From contig NC_012861.1 in the NCBI RefSeq assembly GCF_000026945.1, positions 1,736,001-1,800,000 on the forward strand: DNA of 64,000 nucleotides, given 5' to 3'. The notes under the pieces were generated by a model that saw only the letters and a program-made list of their open reading frames with translations, was not told the origin of the DNA and did no database searches. Source of the stretch: Candida dubliniensis CD36. Lineage: Eukaryota; Ascomycota; Pichiomycetes; Serinales; Debaryomycetaceae. Positions 9,164-21,200 of this stretch are shown here, in pieces (the first letter of the stretch is position 1; every line of letters starts with the position of its first letter). The position numbers and the translations under genes are program-made.

Positions 9164-12100
9164 ATGAAGGTCGATGAATTAATAATAGATGGATTTAAAT
9201 CCTATGCAGTTCGTACAGTGATATCCAATTGGGATGCTCAATTTAATGCCATTACTGGATTAAATGGATCGGGGAAATCGAATATTTTGGATGCCATATG
9301 TTTTGTTTTAGGTATAGCTTCCATGTCCACGGTTAGAGCTTCCAATTTACAAGATTTGATTTATAAACGAGGACAAGCTGGTGTAACTAAAGCCAGTGTT
9401 ACGATTGTTTTCAATAATAGTGAAGTCTCCAAATCACCTATTGGATTTGAAAATTGCCCAACTATTAGTGTCACTAGACAAATTATACTTGGAGGAACAT
9501 CGAAATATTTAATTAATGGTCATAAAGCTCAACAACAAACGGTATTGAATTTATTTCAATCAGTACAATTAAATATTAATAATCCTAATTTCTTAATTAT
9601 GCAAGGGAAAATCACTAAAGTATTAAATATGAAACCACTGGAAATATTATCTTTAATTGAAGAAGCTGCCGGTACAAGAACATTTGAAGAACGGAAAGAT
9701 AAAGCTCAGAAAACCATGGCTAAAAAAGAAGCTAAATTAACTGAAATTAGAAATTTATTATCGGAAGAAATTGAACCTAAATTAGAGAAACTTCGTAATG
9801 AAAAACGGAATTTTCTTGAATTTCAACAAACACAAATTGATTTAGAAAAATTATCAAGACTTATTGCTGCTTGTGATTATACTTCATTATCCAAAAATTT
9901 CACTCATCATTCCCAATTTTTAAATCAACATGAAACTAAAATGAATGCTTTACATTTAGAAGTTGATAAATTGAATCATGAAATTAAAAATTTGAATGAA
10001 GATTTAGATCAAGTCAAATCTAGAAAGGAAGAGAATTTGAAAGCTGATAATGGATCAGTGAAAGAATTAGAAGCTAAAGAAAATCAATTATCTAATGATT
10101 TGACAAGATTAAATACCGCAAGAGATATTGCTATGGATAATTTAACTGAAGAGAAAACCAAACATATCCAATTAAGCCAACAATTGGAACAAATAAAACA
10201 ACAATTAGCCCTGAATCAAACAGTTTTCGATAATCAAGAGAATGAATATAAACAATCAAATCAAGAATTATTACAATTAAAACAAGAATATGCCAATAAG
10301 CAAGAATTATTATCAACATTATCTACGGGGATTTCATCCACGGGGAATGTTACATCTGGATATACAACACAATTAAATGAAGTGAAACTGAAATTAAATT
10401 CTTCAGAAAATTTCATTAAAACTTCTACCCTTAAAATAAATCATCTTCAACAACAAATGGAAAGTGATCAAATGAAATTGACTAAAGCTAAAACTGAAAA
10501 TGAAACATTATTATCTGCCATTGAAACACATCGTCAATTTATTAAATCAAAACAAGCTGAGATTGATTCTAAATTAGGATTTGAACCACTGAAAATACAT
10601 GAACTTCGAGATCAAGAATCAGAATTAATTAGTCATCAAAATAAACTAAATCAACAATTGAATCATATGAGACGAGAAATTGGGAATTTAGATTTCCAAT
10701 ATAATCGACCTTCACCTAATTTTAATGATCAATTAGTAAGAGGTGTAGTGGCTCAATTGTTCAATTTACCAGAAACTTCACATGATAAGGCATTGGCATT
10801 ACAAGTGTGTGCTGGTGGTAGATTATATAATGTTGTTGTTGATACAAGTGATGTTGCCTCACAATTATTAGAAAAAGGTCAATTGAAACGAAGGGTGACA
10901 ATTATTCCATTGGATAAAATTTCTTCCCGTAGTTTAGATCATCAAGTTATTGATTATGCTAAACAAGTTGCTCCTGGTAAAGTTGATCTTGCTCTCAATT
11001 TGATTGATTTTGAGGATGAATTACATAAAGCTATGGAATATATTTTTGGAACCACATTTATATGTAATGATCCCAATTCAGCTAAAGCAGTAACTTTTGA
11101 TCCGAAAATTAGGAGTCGATCAATTACTTTAGAAGGTGATATATATGATCCTGAGGGGAATCTTTCTGGAGGGTCAAGGAAAAACAATTCCACAATTTTA
11201 TTAAAACTTCAACAATATAATAAATTAATGATTCAATTGAAAAAAATTGAATTTGAATTACAAAATGTCAAACAAGAATTATCAAGAATGGATTTATTAA
11301 TTAGTTCTACTAGAAGTATACAAAATGAAATTAATTTAAAACGTCATGAATTATCTTTGTTGGAGAAAAAATTGGATAATAATCCAGCAGCATTAATATT
11401 GAAACAAAATGATTTAAATCAACAAGAAATTGTTAGATTAACTGAAGAAATTGAAACCACCAAAAAGAAATGTGTTGAATATAAACAAGAAATTATCACT
11501 ATTGAAAAAGATATTACTGAATTTAATAATGATAAAGGGTCGAAAATAAATTGTTTGAAAAAAGAAGTAGCTAAATTAAAACAACAAGTTGTTACTAAAG
11601 AACAAGCTTTGGAGAGTCAAACTGATAAATTTCAAGCGGCACAAATTGATAGTGAACAATTAAAACTTGAATTGAATAGTAAACAAGAAGCATTAGTATC
11701 GACGAAAAATCAAATTGATGAATTAACTAACAAAATCAAACAACAAGATCAAACCAAAATAGAATTAATGGAACAATTAACCATGATTAAATCGGAATTA
11801 GATGATGCTCGAGCCAATTTATTAGGATTAGATGAAGAAATCATTGAATTAACTAATATTGTTAAATTGAAAACTGAAACAATGTCAACTACAAAATTAG
11901 ATATTCAAAAATTAACTCATGAATTAGAAAAATCACAAAATATCACGAAAAATTTGAAAATTAGATTAGATGAAATTATAAGTGAACATGAATGGGTAAT
12001 GGATAATCAAATGGTCACCAATATAATGGATCAATATCCTAATATTGATATTGAAGAAACTCGAGAACAATTGGAATTATTACAAGAGAAATTCCAAAGT

Positions 12101-12682
12101 ATGAGACGGAAAGTAAATGTAAACATTATGAGTATGATTGAAAATGTTGAGAAAAAAGAAACTTCATTGAAAACCATGGTGAAAACAATTGAAAAAGATA
12201 AAAGTAAAATTGTTAATACCATTAATAAATTGAATGGTTATAAACGTGATACATTAAATACTACTTATCAAAAAGTTTCAAAAGATTTTGGAGCCATTTT
12301 CAGTGATTTATTACCAGGATCATTTGCTAAATTAGTACCGATTGATATGATGGATGTAACTAAAGGACTTGAAGTTAAAGTTAAATTAGGTCAAGTTTGG
12401 AAAGAAAGTTTAGTGGAATTATCAGGTGGTCAACGATCATTAATTGCTCTTTCATTAATTATGGCTTTATTACAATTTAAACCAGCACCAATGTATATAT
12501 TAGATGAAGTTGATGCTGCATTAGATCTTTCTCATACCCAAAATATTGGTCATTTAATTAAAACAAGATTTAAAGGTTCACAATTTATTGTTGTTTCATT
12601 AAAAGAAGGAATGTTTACTAATGCTAATCGAGTATTTAGAACTAGATTTCAAGATGGCACATCTATAGTATCTGTCATGTAA
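9164..12682 (+). CDS. SMC2: Condensin ATPase subunit Smc2
   Basis: Core SMC subunit of condensin, pairing with Smc4 for mitotic chromosome compaction in the nucleus. The 1172 residues are very close to S. cerevisiae Smc2 in length. Walker A GLNGSGKS is at 32-39. The first coiled coil begins after the EEAAGTR segment near 165. A hinge domain with GVVAQLF at its start lies around 525-680. The second coiled coil follows, then the ABC signature LSGGQRS and Walker B YILDEVDAALD in the last 100 residues. Residue 159 is encoded by CTG in the context MKP-CTG-EILSLIEEAAG; S. cerevisiae has serine there, which supports CTG-to-serine decoding. There is no intron. Confidence 0.97.
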   Translation: MKVDELIIDGFKSYAVRTVISNWDAQFNAITGLNGSGKSNILDAICFVLGIASMSTVRASNLQDLIYKRGQAGVTKASVTIVFNNSEVSKSPIGFENCPTISVTRQIILGGTSKYLINGHKAQQQTVLNLFQSVQLNINNPNFLIMQGKITKVLNMKPLEILSLIEEAAGTRTFEERKDKAQKTMAKKEAKLTEIRNLLSEEIEPKLEKLRNEKRNFLEFQQTQIDLEKLSRLIAACDYTSLSKNFTHHSQFLNQHETKMNALHLEVDKLNHEIKNLNEDLDQVKSRKEENLKADNGSVKELEAKENQLSNDLTRLNTARDIAMDNLTEEKTKHIQLSQQLEQIKQQLALNQTVFDNQENEYKQSNQELLQLKQEYANKQELLSTLSTGISSTGNVTSGYTTQLNEVKLKLNSSENFIKTSTLKINHLQQQMESDQMKLTKAKTENETLLSAIETHRQFIKSKQAEIDSKLGFEPLKIHELRDQESELISHQNKLNQQLNHMRREIGNLDFQYNRPSPNFNDQLVRGVVAQLFNLPETSHDKALALQVCAGGRLYNVVVDTSDVASQLLEKGQLKRRVTIIPLDKISSRSLDHQVIDYAKQVAPGKVDLALNLIDFEDELHKAMEYIFGTTFICNDPNSAKAVTFDPKIRSRSITLEGDIYDPEGNLSGGSRKNNSTILLKLQQYNKLMIQLKKIEFELQNVKQELSRMDLLISSTRSIQNEINLKRHELSLLEKKLDNNPAALILKQNDLNQQEIVRLTEEIETTKKKCVEYKQEIITIEKDITEFNNDKGSKINCLKKEVAKLKQQVVTKEQALESQTDKFQAAQIDSEQLKLELNSKQEALVSTKNQIDELTNKIKQQDQTKIELMEQLTMIKSELDDARANLLGLDEEIIELTNIVKLKTETMSTTKLDIQKLTHELEKSQNITKNLKIRLDEIISEHEWVMDNQMVTNIMDQYPNIDIEETREQLELLQEKFQSMRRKVNVNIMSMIENVEKKETSLKTMVKTIEKDKSKIVNTINKLNGYKRDTLNTTYQKVSKDFGAIFSDLLPGSFAKLVPIDMMDVTKGLEVKVKLGQVWKESLVELSGGQRSLIALSLIMALLQFKPAPMYILDEVDAALDLSHTQNIGHLIKTRFKGSQFIVVSLKEGMFTNANRVFRTRFQDGTSIVSVM

Positions 12683-12820
12683 AGTAAACTAAACTAAACT
12701 AAAGTAAAGTAAAATAGTATAGAATAAATGTTTTCATGTTTTCAACTTTGATGGTTATGTGCATACTTGGGTTTATTAATGGGAACACAAAGAATAATCA
12801 AGACGCGTGTCACAATAATT

Positions 12821-12860
12821 CAATTCAATTCAATTCAATTCAATTCAATTCAATTCAATT
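12821..12860 (+). repeat. (CAATT)8 pentanucleotide repeat
   Basis: Eight perfect copies of CAATT in the SMC2 3' flank. A related (TTCAA)n run occurs near 51900-51930. Confidence 0.9.
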
Positions 12861-13261
12861 TAGTAAATTAACACAAACGTCACAAACATTGAATAATAAT
12901 AATAATGTTAGAACAACCATTCACCCCCCCCTTGATATAATTATAATAATAAATGTACATTAGTTGAAATTCTTTAGTAAAATAATAAAAGAATAAGAAA
13001 AAAAAAAAAGGGGGGAGGGGGCAATGTGGGTCTTGAAAAAAAAGGGGGCAATAGTATAAGATAATTAAATACAAACATAAATTATTATGAGTTGTAGCAG
13101 TAGAACTAACTGGGGTTAATTAGTAACAAAAGGACTATGGTTGTAGTGGTAGTGGTAGTGGTAGTTATAATCAATGTAGTTGTTGTTGTTGTTGTTGTTG
13201 TTGGCAAAGAATTATAATTAGAGTCGTGTAGATGAGGTGAATAAATAAATTCTGTTTCAAG

Positions 13262-13278
13262 CACGTGATAAACACGTG
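13262..13278 (+). promoter_or_regulatory. Paired CACGTG E-boxes upstream of VAN1
   Basis: Two CACGTG palindromes start 11 bp apart (13262 and 13273), one helical turn, about 480 bp upstream of the VAN1 ATG. In Candida CACGTG is recognised by Cbf1 and other bHLH factors. A pair on the same helical face suggests cooperative binding; this is inference. Confidence 0.5.
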
Positions 13279-13757
13279 CCAAATGAAATTGAGTAGAAAA
13301 CTTGAATACAACAAGGCCAAACAAGGCAAACAACGTAAAGGGCGAAAAGAGAGAAAAAAAAAGAAAATTTTTTTATACGGGTTAACCAAAAATAATACAA
13401 TAACAATTACCACAAGTTATAATTATAGAAAGTCACTGATTTGTTTCATTTCCTTCAAACCTTCACTTTATTGCATTCTACATTTATATTTCATTCAACA
13501 TATATACTTTTATTAATAACAACTAAGACATTAATAATACTAATAATAACTAGTTATAAACTTATTCATTTTGATTTTGCTAACTTGTTTCTTTATTTTG
13601 TTTCAATTTTTTGCTTGACATTTAACCACCCAACCAATCAACCAATCAACCAACTATTTATTTATTTTATTTGTTTGATTAACTCATCGTATTCACCAAT
13701 CAAGAACAACAGTCGCTATTTTTTTTTTTTTTTTTTTGCATTTATCTTTAACACAAA

Positions 13758-15134
13758 ATGTCAACACAATCAATACCACTGGTCACACCGTATGATTATG
13801 ATGATGATGATATTGACAAGAAATATCGATCGAAAGGTTATTTCCAAAAATTTTATTCATTAAGAACATTACTTGTAAGTATTGTTATTGGAATAATAAC
13901 TCTATTTACAATTTATACTCAAATATCTAATTCTAAATCAGGATATGCTCCTAATTTATCAACTTTTGATACATCTCAAGTACAATTTTATGATTTGGCC
14001 AATTATAAAGGTTCAGCTAATGGTTGGCAATATGATGAACGAGTTTTATTTTGTGTTCCATTACGTGATGCTGCACCTCATTTACCAATGTTTTTCTCTC
14101 ATATGAAAAATTTAACTTATCCACATAATTTAATTGATTTAGCATTTTTAGTATCAGATTCTAAAGATGATACAATGGGAGAATTAAAACGTCATTTAAT
14201 GGAAGTTCAAAAAGATCCAAAATTAGCATTTGGAGAAATTGAAATTTTTGAAAAAGATTTTGGTCAAGTTATTGGTCAAGGATTTTCTGATCGTCATGGT
14301 TTTGCTGCTCAAGGTCCTAGAAGAAAATTAATGGCTAGAGCAAGAAATTGGCTTTGGACAGTAGCAGTTAAACCATATCATTCATTTGTTTATTGGAGAG
14401 ATGCTGATGTTGAAACTGTTCCACCAACAATTTTAGAAGATTTAATGCATCATGATAAAGATGTTATTGTTCCTAATGTTTGGCGTCCTTTACCCGATTG
14501 GTTAGGTAATCAACAACCTTATGATTTAAATTCTTGGCAAGAAAGTGAAGGAGGTTTACAATTGGCCGATACTTTAGATGAAGATGCTTGTATTGTTGAA
14601 GGTTATGTTGAATATCAAACTTGGAGACCTCATTTAGCTTATCTTCGAGATCCTTATGGTGATCCCGAAGTAGAAATGGATTTAGATGGTATTGGTGGGG
14701 TTTCTATTTTAACTAAAGCTAATGTATTCCGTCAAGGATCTCATTTCCCAGCATTTTCATTTGAAAAACATGCTGAAACTGAAGCATTTGGGAAATTAAG
14801 TAAACGAATGGGATTTTCAGTGGTAGGATTACCTCATTATGTCATTTGGCATATTTATGAACCTTCATCAGATGATTTGAAACATATGGAATGGATGGCT
14901 TCAGAAGAAGTTCGTCAACAAGAAGAAGCTAAAATTAAAAAAGTTTATGATAAAGTATGGAATAAAGCTTTTGAAGATGTTCAAAATAATTGGGATAAAG
15001 AAAGAAGTAAATTTTTGAAAAATACTGATATGAGTAATATACGGAAAATTAAAGTTGATTGGTCAGGAGTTGATGATTATGATATTGATAGAAATTCTCA
15101 TGATGATAAAAGATTAGCTGATTTTAATCCATAA
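13758..15134 (+). CDS. VAN1: Golgi alpha-1,6-mannosyltransferase subunit Van1 (GT62, Anp1/Mnn9/Van1 family)
   Basis: Component of mannan polymerase I with Mnn9; extends the alpha-1,6-mannose backbone of N-glycan outer chains in the cis-Golgi. 458 residues. A short acidic cytosolic tail precedes one signal-anchor helix at about 34-52, giving type II topology. The luminal GT62 domain carries the metal-binding DxD as YWRDADVE (D215, D217). The conserved C-terminal part includes GGVSIL, HFPAFSFEKHAETEAFG and GLPHYVIWHIYEPSSDDLKHMEWM. The last motif and the C-terminal DWSG/DFNP region resemble Van1 more than Anp1 or Mnn9. Van1 rather than a paralogue is my judgement; the family is certain. Confidence 0.85.
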   Translation: MSTQSIPLVTPYDYDDDDIDKKYRSKGYFQKFYSLRTLLVSIVIGIITLFTIYTQISNSKSGYAPNLSTFDTSQVQFYDLANYKGSANGWQYDERVLFCVPLRDAAPHLPMFFSHMKNLTYPHNLIDLAFLVSDSKDDTMGELKRHLMEVQKDPKLAFGEIEIFEKDFGQVIGQGFSDRHGFAAQGPRRKLMARARNWLWTVAVKPYHSFVYWRDADVETVPPTILEDLMHHDKDVIVPNVWRPLPDWLGNQQPYDLNSWQESEGGLQLADTLDEDACIVEGYVEYQTWRPHLAYLRDPYGDPEVEMDLDGIGGVSILTKANVFRQGSHFPAFSFEKHAETEAFGKLSKRMGFSVVGLPHYVIWHIYEPSSDDLKHMEWMASEEVRQQEEAKIKKVYDKVWNKAFEDVQNNWDKERSKFLKNTDMSNIRKIKVDWSGVDDYDIDRNSHDDKRLADFNP

Positions 15135-16056
15135 AAAAGGGAAGAAGGAAAGAAAGAAAGAAAGAAAGAAGGGAAGAAAGAAGTGAAGAAAATAGTTTAA
15201 AGGGAAGGTGGTAATTATTATTATGTAACCTCCCCCCTCCTCTTCATCTCCATATTATTAATATTTATAATTCATATTTTATATTCATAGTCATAGTCAT
15301 AGCCATTAGTATTATTGTTATTGTTATTATTGTTGTTATTGTTGTTATTGTTATTATTGTTGTTGTTGTTGTTGTTGTTGTGTTTCATATGCATCTTGTA
15401 GGTATTTTTGTAAATTGTAAACGATTATCAAGCCGTTCTGAATTCCTTTGATATATTTGAATATAATAAATCGCCAAAACAAGCACTGCCCTTTGGTGAA
15501 GTTCGTGGAAAACATTTCATATATATACATATATGAAAATGAATCGAGTATCTCGTGTTTTTAAATAATAAAATTATACTTAAAGAGTAGAGGATGAAAA
15601 CCAAGTGGTGATGGGATGCTGCAGGGGAACACGTAGGAATGAATGAATGAATGTACAGCCGGTAAGTGTTTTTTTTTTTTTTTTTTTTTAACGCGTAACA
15701 AATGCCCTTGTCTACTTTTCATACTTTAACTTGCTTGGTCGTACATAAATAAAAGTAGAAAAGAGTTTGGTGTTGTTTCTTTGTAAATTAAATTAAATTG
15801 GCAGGTGAATAATTGAATAGAACCATCATTATAGGATTTATTCATATAAACATTGCAAAAAAGGACAAATAAAAAAAAAAAAAAAAAAAAAACGAAATTA
15901 AATTAAATTAAATTGGTTGCGAAATTATACACTCCTTCATTTACTTTTTTTTTTTTTTTAAAGAGGTTCGATTAATCAAGAGAATTCATATTGACTCCCC
16001 TTTTTTGTTTTTTGGATGCTTGATTGAATACATTATATGGTTCTTTCTTAAAGGGG

Positions 16057-16090
<34 letters not shown>

Positions 16091-16792
16091 TGCAAATAAT
16101 TATTTCTATTATATTTTAATGTTTAAAGGGTTCGGTATGATTTTTCAAATTGATTTTTTGAGTTAATGTTTTCTCAACCACCAACATTTCTTTTGTGTTT
16201 TGTATTTTGTTGTGCTTTATTCCTATCTTGGATAAAGAATTATTATCATTATTATCAACTCCTAAAGAAGCTACTATTAATGATATTACATGATCATGCT
16301 TCCACCAAAATAATATTGTTTGTACATACTATTTTTTTTTTTTTCATTCGTGTCGATTCCCTCTTTCTGTTTTTTTTTGCAATTATAATTTTGAATTGTT
16401 TAAATCCATTTAAAACTATTATAATAAATATGAATTTATCTCTTTTAAGAAAGATTCAACCCTGATTTATCATTTGTTTATGTTTATAGAAATGGTTTTT
16501 TTTTTTTTTTTTTTTTTATGGCGTTTTAGCTAGTTTTGGTAACTCTAGTGTAATAAATTGAATAAAATCATTTTTATTTTTATTATTATTAACAAAATAA
16601 AAGAGATTGGGTCATTGAAATATACAATTCATACCAATAATAATAATAATAGTAATGGTAATGGTATCCCCTTTCAATAAGAATTATATAAATATCAACG
16701 ATTTGAAGTTATTTTCAATGATTTTGGAGTTGTTGTTGTTGTTTTTTTTTTTTTTTTGTATGTTTTGATAGAGTATTAAGAACAACAGTATA
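15135..16792. other. Intergenic region upstream of the YWP1 paralogue
   Basis: 1.66 kb of simple sequence: a GAAA-rich stretch after VAN1, TTG/ATT triplet runs near 15310-15380, several long A or T tracts and a (GA)n microsatellite at 16057-16084. Short ORFs here sit on T-rich stretches and are not credible. No RNA gene was recognised. Confidence 0.6.
16057..16084 (+). repeat. (GA)14 microsatellite
   Basis: Fourteen GA units about 0.7 kb upstream of the YWP1 paralogue. Confidence 0.9.
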
Positions 16793-16974
16793 ATGATAAT
16801 GATGATGAATTGTTGCTATTCTATTTTCACTTTAATTATATTTATTTTATCACCTATTGTTTTAACTAAACAAGTTGTTTGTTTAGTTGATAATGTTAAA
16901 GTTGCTACTGTTGATTATGATACTGGGATTTGTCCATTTCAACTACCAACTGCCGCATATCCATCTTTATCCAA

Positions 16975-17010
<36 letters not shown>

Positions 17011-17912
17011 TTTGGTGGATCCATTTTTCATATTTCATTCTCTTGATGATTATAATGTTCAATTTTATTATTCAATTGTCAATGGTCATCGGTATACTAC
17101 TGATATTAGACATGGTGGATCAATTATTTCTATTGCTGCTAAATTATTATATGAAAAATATACTTCAGTATATAAAGTTCATTTACATAAGATTCCAAAA
17201 GCTAATTCAACCGATATCATTAGGAAAAGATTATTTTTGGAGAAAAGTAAACGAATGCAATTACTGCTGCTGCTGCTGCTGCTGCTGTTGTTGATGATGA
17301 TGAAAAAAGATTTGATTGATGATTTTATTATTGATATTGCTGGATCTAGAGGAATCATGGTAGATGAGGTGATTCTTTCTGTTGTTGATATTGATCAAGT
17401 TACTTCTTCAACGAATGGTGGGTCATCTTCTACTAATAGTCTTACTAGAACAGGATTTAGTATTCCAAGTGTGACTTCAACAAAAACTTCCAATTCTCAA
17501 ACATCTCAAACAATCACTACAACTACTGGTTCTATGACTACTGAAACTATTACCACTACTAAGATTATTACAATTACTTCTTGCAGTAATGATATTTGTC
17601 ATTTAACCACAGTTCCCGGTAGTTTAATTACCGTTACAGCTACAATCACTCCTGGTTTTTTAACCACTACTTATACTACTTATTTACCTATCAATTCTAT
17701 GGAAACTGTAGTATCAACAAAAATTATCACCATCACTTCATGTAGCGACAACAACCACAACAATAATCATGTTTGTCATTCAACTACTGTCCTTGCTACT
17801 CCGTCTACGGTAACTGAAACAATTGATAATACAATAACCGAATACGTTACTTATTGTCCTTTGACTAAAAAACAACAACAGTATTCGCCAAGCGCTACCA
17901 GTATTGCTACTG

Positions 17913-17950
<38 letters not shown>

Positions 17951-18268
17951 ACTACTACTACTACTAGTACTAGTACGGCAACAATTACATCATGTTGGGA
18001 TAATACTTGTCAAACTCAGGTTACTACTATTGAAGTTGTTGGTGAAGATACAATTACTTATTATGTTACTCATACAATTACTTCTCAAACTAGTAATGAA
18101 GCTGTTGTTACGAGTGAGTTGATTTCTAGTCATTATCCAGTATCAACCGTGGCTGCAATTACAACTACTGCTGAAGGTGGAGCTGTTAGCGGTGGTCGTG
18201 GTGGTGGTTATGGAGTAGTAGAACAGTTATTGTCGTTATTGATGATTATGATGATGTTGTTTGTTTAG
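16793..18268 (+). CDS. Paralogue of YWP1, putative GPI-anchored cell-wall protein with poly-serine tracts
   Basis: 491 residues. After a hydrophobic N-terminal signal, the segment VVCLVDNVKVATVDYDTGICPF matches the start of mature Ywp1, encoded 6 kb downstream. Further shared blocks are YNVQFYYSIVNGHRYTTDIR, VHLHK...ANST.IIRKRL and LIDDFI. The Ser/Thr-rich second half has several TK-ITITSC-(6-10)-C repeats like those of Ywp1. The C-terminus is Gly-rich then hydrophobic, consistent with GPI attachment. Residues 62-72 are eleven CTG codons and 158-165 eight CTG codons. These would be serine runs here but poly-leucine with the standard code. An Ala run from GCT repeats lies near residue 380. The basic site before the DDFI block is less clear than in Ywp1. 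Likely a diverged tandem-type duplicate; function unknown. Confidence 0.8.
16976..17008 (+). repeat. (CTG)11 in frame, 11 serines in the CTG clade
   Basis: Eleven consecutive CTG codons inserted between the first Ywp1-like block and the FHSLDDYNVQFYY block. Ywp1 has no insertion at this point. Confidence 0.9.
17264..17287 (+). repeat. (CTG)8 in frame, 8 serines in the CTG clade
   Basis: Eight CTG codons followed by two TTG and three ATG codons. It sits close to where Ywp1 has its Lys-Arg processing site. Confidence 0.9.
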
Positions 18269-21200
18269 TATTATTAGTATATACTTTGTTTAATTGATAT
18301 TTTAGTTTTCTAATTGTAGTTTTTTTTTGGGGGGGCAAATGTTCGCTTGATAACCAACGAGGTCAACCAGTTAAACGCCAGCAAAGTTTACATTTTTTAC
18401 TTGACAGAAGACATATACACATGGGAGAAGGGGATAAGAAATCAGTTCTAAAAATTATTCCTATTTCAAAGTATTTTTGCTTCTTTACGGTCAATACATG
18501 AAATTCTCAAAATCGAAAATTCACCTTTTTCAAACATCTCATAACCATTTTCGGAGACTATTAACCACCAACACCACCAACACCACCACCACCACCACCA
18601 CTATTATAGTGTTAGTATAAGTATATGTTTAACCTTTGTAACTATTTCATAATACGCGTTGAAACGGTTACAAACAAGTAAATGGAAGTTGCCTGAAAAT
18701 TTCATCCCGGATATAGTGATAATAATACTTCACAAAAAATTAATCAATCACCACCACCGCTACTACTACCTCGTCGTATATTGATAATGTCGAAAAATTT
18801 CATTCGTTATGTACTTTCAAATATTGTACTATTTACAAATCAGAAATTATGATCTGATAAAGATTCATAATTTGTGCCAATTATTCCATATTTGATCTCC
18901 TTCCTCAAGGTCTAAATTTTTGATCAAAAAACTTGTAGTATCTGTTTACTGACCACGTTCATTTACTTGCAAAAAAAGTTTAAATAAATAAATAAATAAA
19001 TAAATAAAAAATAAATACTAACCATAATTACATAAATCATTTGCTTTCTTTCTCTCTCCTTCAGGGCTCAATTGCAATGGTTTTTTTGTTGTTGTTGTTA
19101 AGATAGCCCAGAGTAATAAATTACCTAACAATTTGAATATCTCTTGAAATCCCGGAAAAAAAAAAAGAAACGTTTAATAATAATAATCCAATCTGGCAAG
19201 AAAAAGAAAAAGAAGAATAATAATAATAATCCTTATTAACCTCGGCATCAAGTCTGTTTCATTTAAATGAAAAAGGGGTATTATTTACGATTAATTATTG
19301 TGGTAATAATCAATCAATCAATCAATCAATTTATGTCAGAAGTGAAATGTGACAGGACAGCGATGGAAAAGTAAAGAAGAATAATCGTAATAACATTCTT
19401 CATCGAAACAACTCTCGTATATACCAGCAATTGTGAAAGAGAATAGATCTTATTATTATTATCATTATTATGTAATGACAATAATTAATGTGTTAAGTTT
19501 ACTTTTATTAACAATAGGGGAATAACGAATTATCATTATCATTAATAGGGAGGGTGAGAAATACACACATGAAGAAGAAATAATAATAATAGAAAGAAAC
19601 GATATTGATAGGGGATAATACTTGGTAAATTCTCTTAAAGTTACTCTTGATTAGAACAAAAAAAACTCCGGAATCTAAATCTAAATCACTTGTTGTTGTT
19701 GTTGTTGTTTAATGTGGTTGTGATTTTAAACAATAAGTTTTCCGTTTTGGAATCATTTGTAGAAGTTTTGGGAAAACTAAGAATTAGGAATTATGGCTTA
19801 GATGGGTTTCTTGGGTTTTAAAAAAGTAAAAATGAAATGAATCATTAAAGATATTCTTAGAAGATTTAGTTATGGATTTAAATTACTATTATTTCTCCGT
19901 CTCTCCCCCCATCTCCCCCTTTCGTTTTTTTTTATTTTGCAAATAATAGCAATATATTCTAACCAATTGAAGACTAATTGATTGAGTCTTTCTCCCAAAC
20001 AACAACAAGAACAGAAACTAAAAAAAAAAAAAAAAAACTATCAAAGTTGTTTATGCAAGATCTAAACATGGCAAGTATTGTTCTATTGTTTTGGAAACCA
20101 CACTAAACTAAACTAAACTAAACTTAATTGATATAATGGCATCACTAATCAAGCAATTCACAGACACAGACACCCACACATACACACTAATAGACTTGGT
20201 GAAACGTTTTCAGTAAGTTATGCATCAACTATTATTACTATATCATACAAAAGAGTGAAACAATAGACTGGATTTATCTCTGTCTACAACTCCTCTTTTT
20301 TATTAATCCTCCCCACCCCCCTCTCTAAATTCAAATAAGGCGTGTCTAAGTTATTGCAATTCAACAATAGAAATAGAAACTGAATTAGGTTATACAGCAA
20401 GCGAATCAAGATTTTTAGAAAGTTTATTGTTAAATGAATATTAATATAACAACTAATAACCATGATCAAATGGTTTATTGTTTATTGTTTATAGAAATGA
20501 AAGAAAAGTAAACAAGTAGGGAGCATAGTAAATCTAGACTTTTGATATTTCCAGCCTTTCTCCCACCCCCTCCCCCCACTAGATTTTTGCCAAAGTGTTG
20601 ATGAGTAGTAATAGAGATGTGCCTTAAAGTGTGTTAATTACTATAAACACGCTAAACCAACTTTTTAAAATTGGTGATTGTCTTTGTTGTTTTTGAGATT
20701 TGTCTTGAATCGTAAATTTCAAACGGCATTTCCATTTCCATTTCCATTTTTTTTTTTTTTTGATTGAAAATTATTGCGAAATTTTCTTTTTTCAAATATA
20801 AACACACCTATACACAATTTTAACATCTTCAAATAACTTTTAGTTTTAACAGCTTTTAAAAACAGAAGTAACTCGACTTAATTGGGTTTAATAAATGTAG
20901 AGTCTAAAATGGTTTCATCATTTTTAAACTATGCAATTGTTTTCCGATATGAAATATTACTGACCAAGCTTTGATATTGCTATTCAATCCTCCCTTTTAT
21001 GAGAAAGAAAGAAACAAAACAAAACAAAACAAAACAAAACAAAAGCATAGCAAACTTGAAAGCCAACTAATCAACAGACTAATTCAAAATGATATTGAAT
21101 TTGATTGCTAAAATATTATGGTTTGTGTAGTTTTACCAGTATCTCATATCTGCCATTAGTATTATTATTTCCCCCTTTTTTTTTTTTATTTTTTTTATTT

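Larger units (their letters stand above)
12683..13757. other. SMC2-VAN1 intergenic region
   Basis: 1075 bp without a credible gene. It holds a (CAATT)8 repeat at 12821-12860, G-rich and A-rich runs near 12994-13049, a (GTT)n run near 13177-13202, paired CACGTG boxes at 13262-13278 and a long T tract just before the VAN1 start. Confidence 0.6.
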
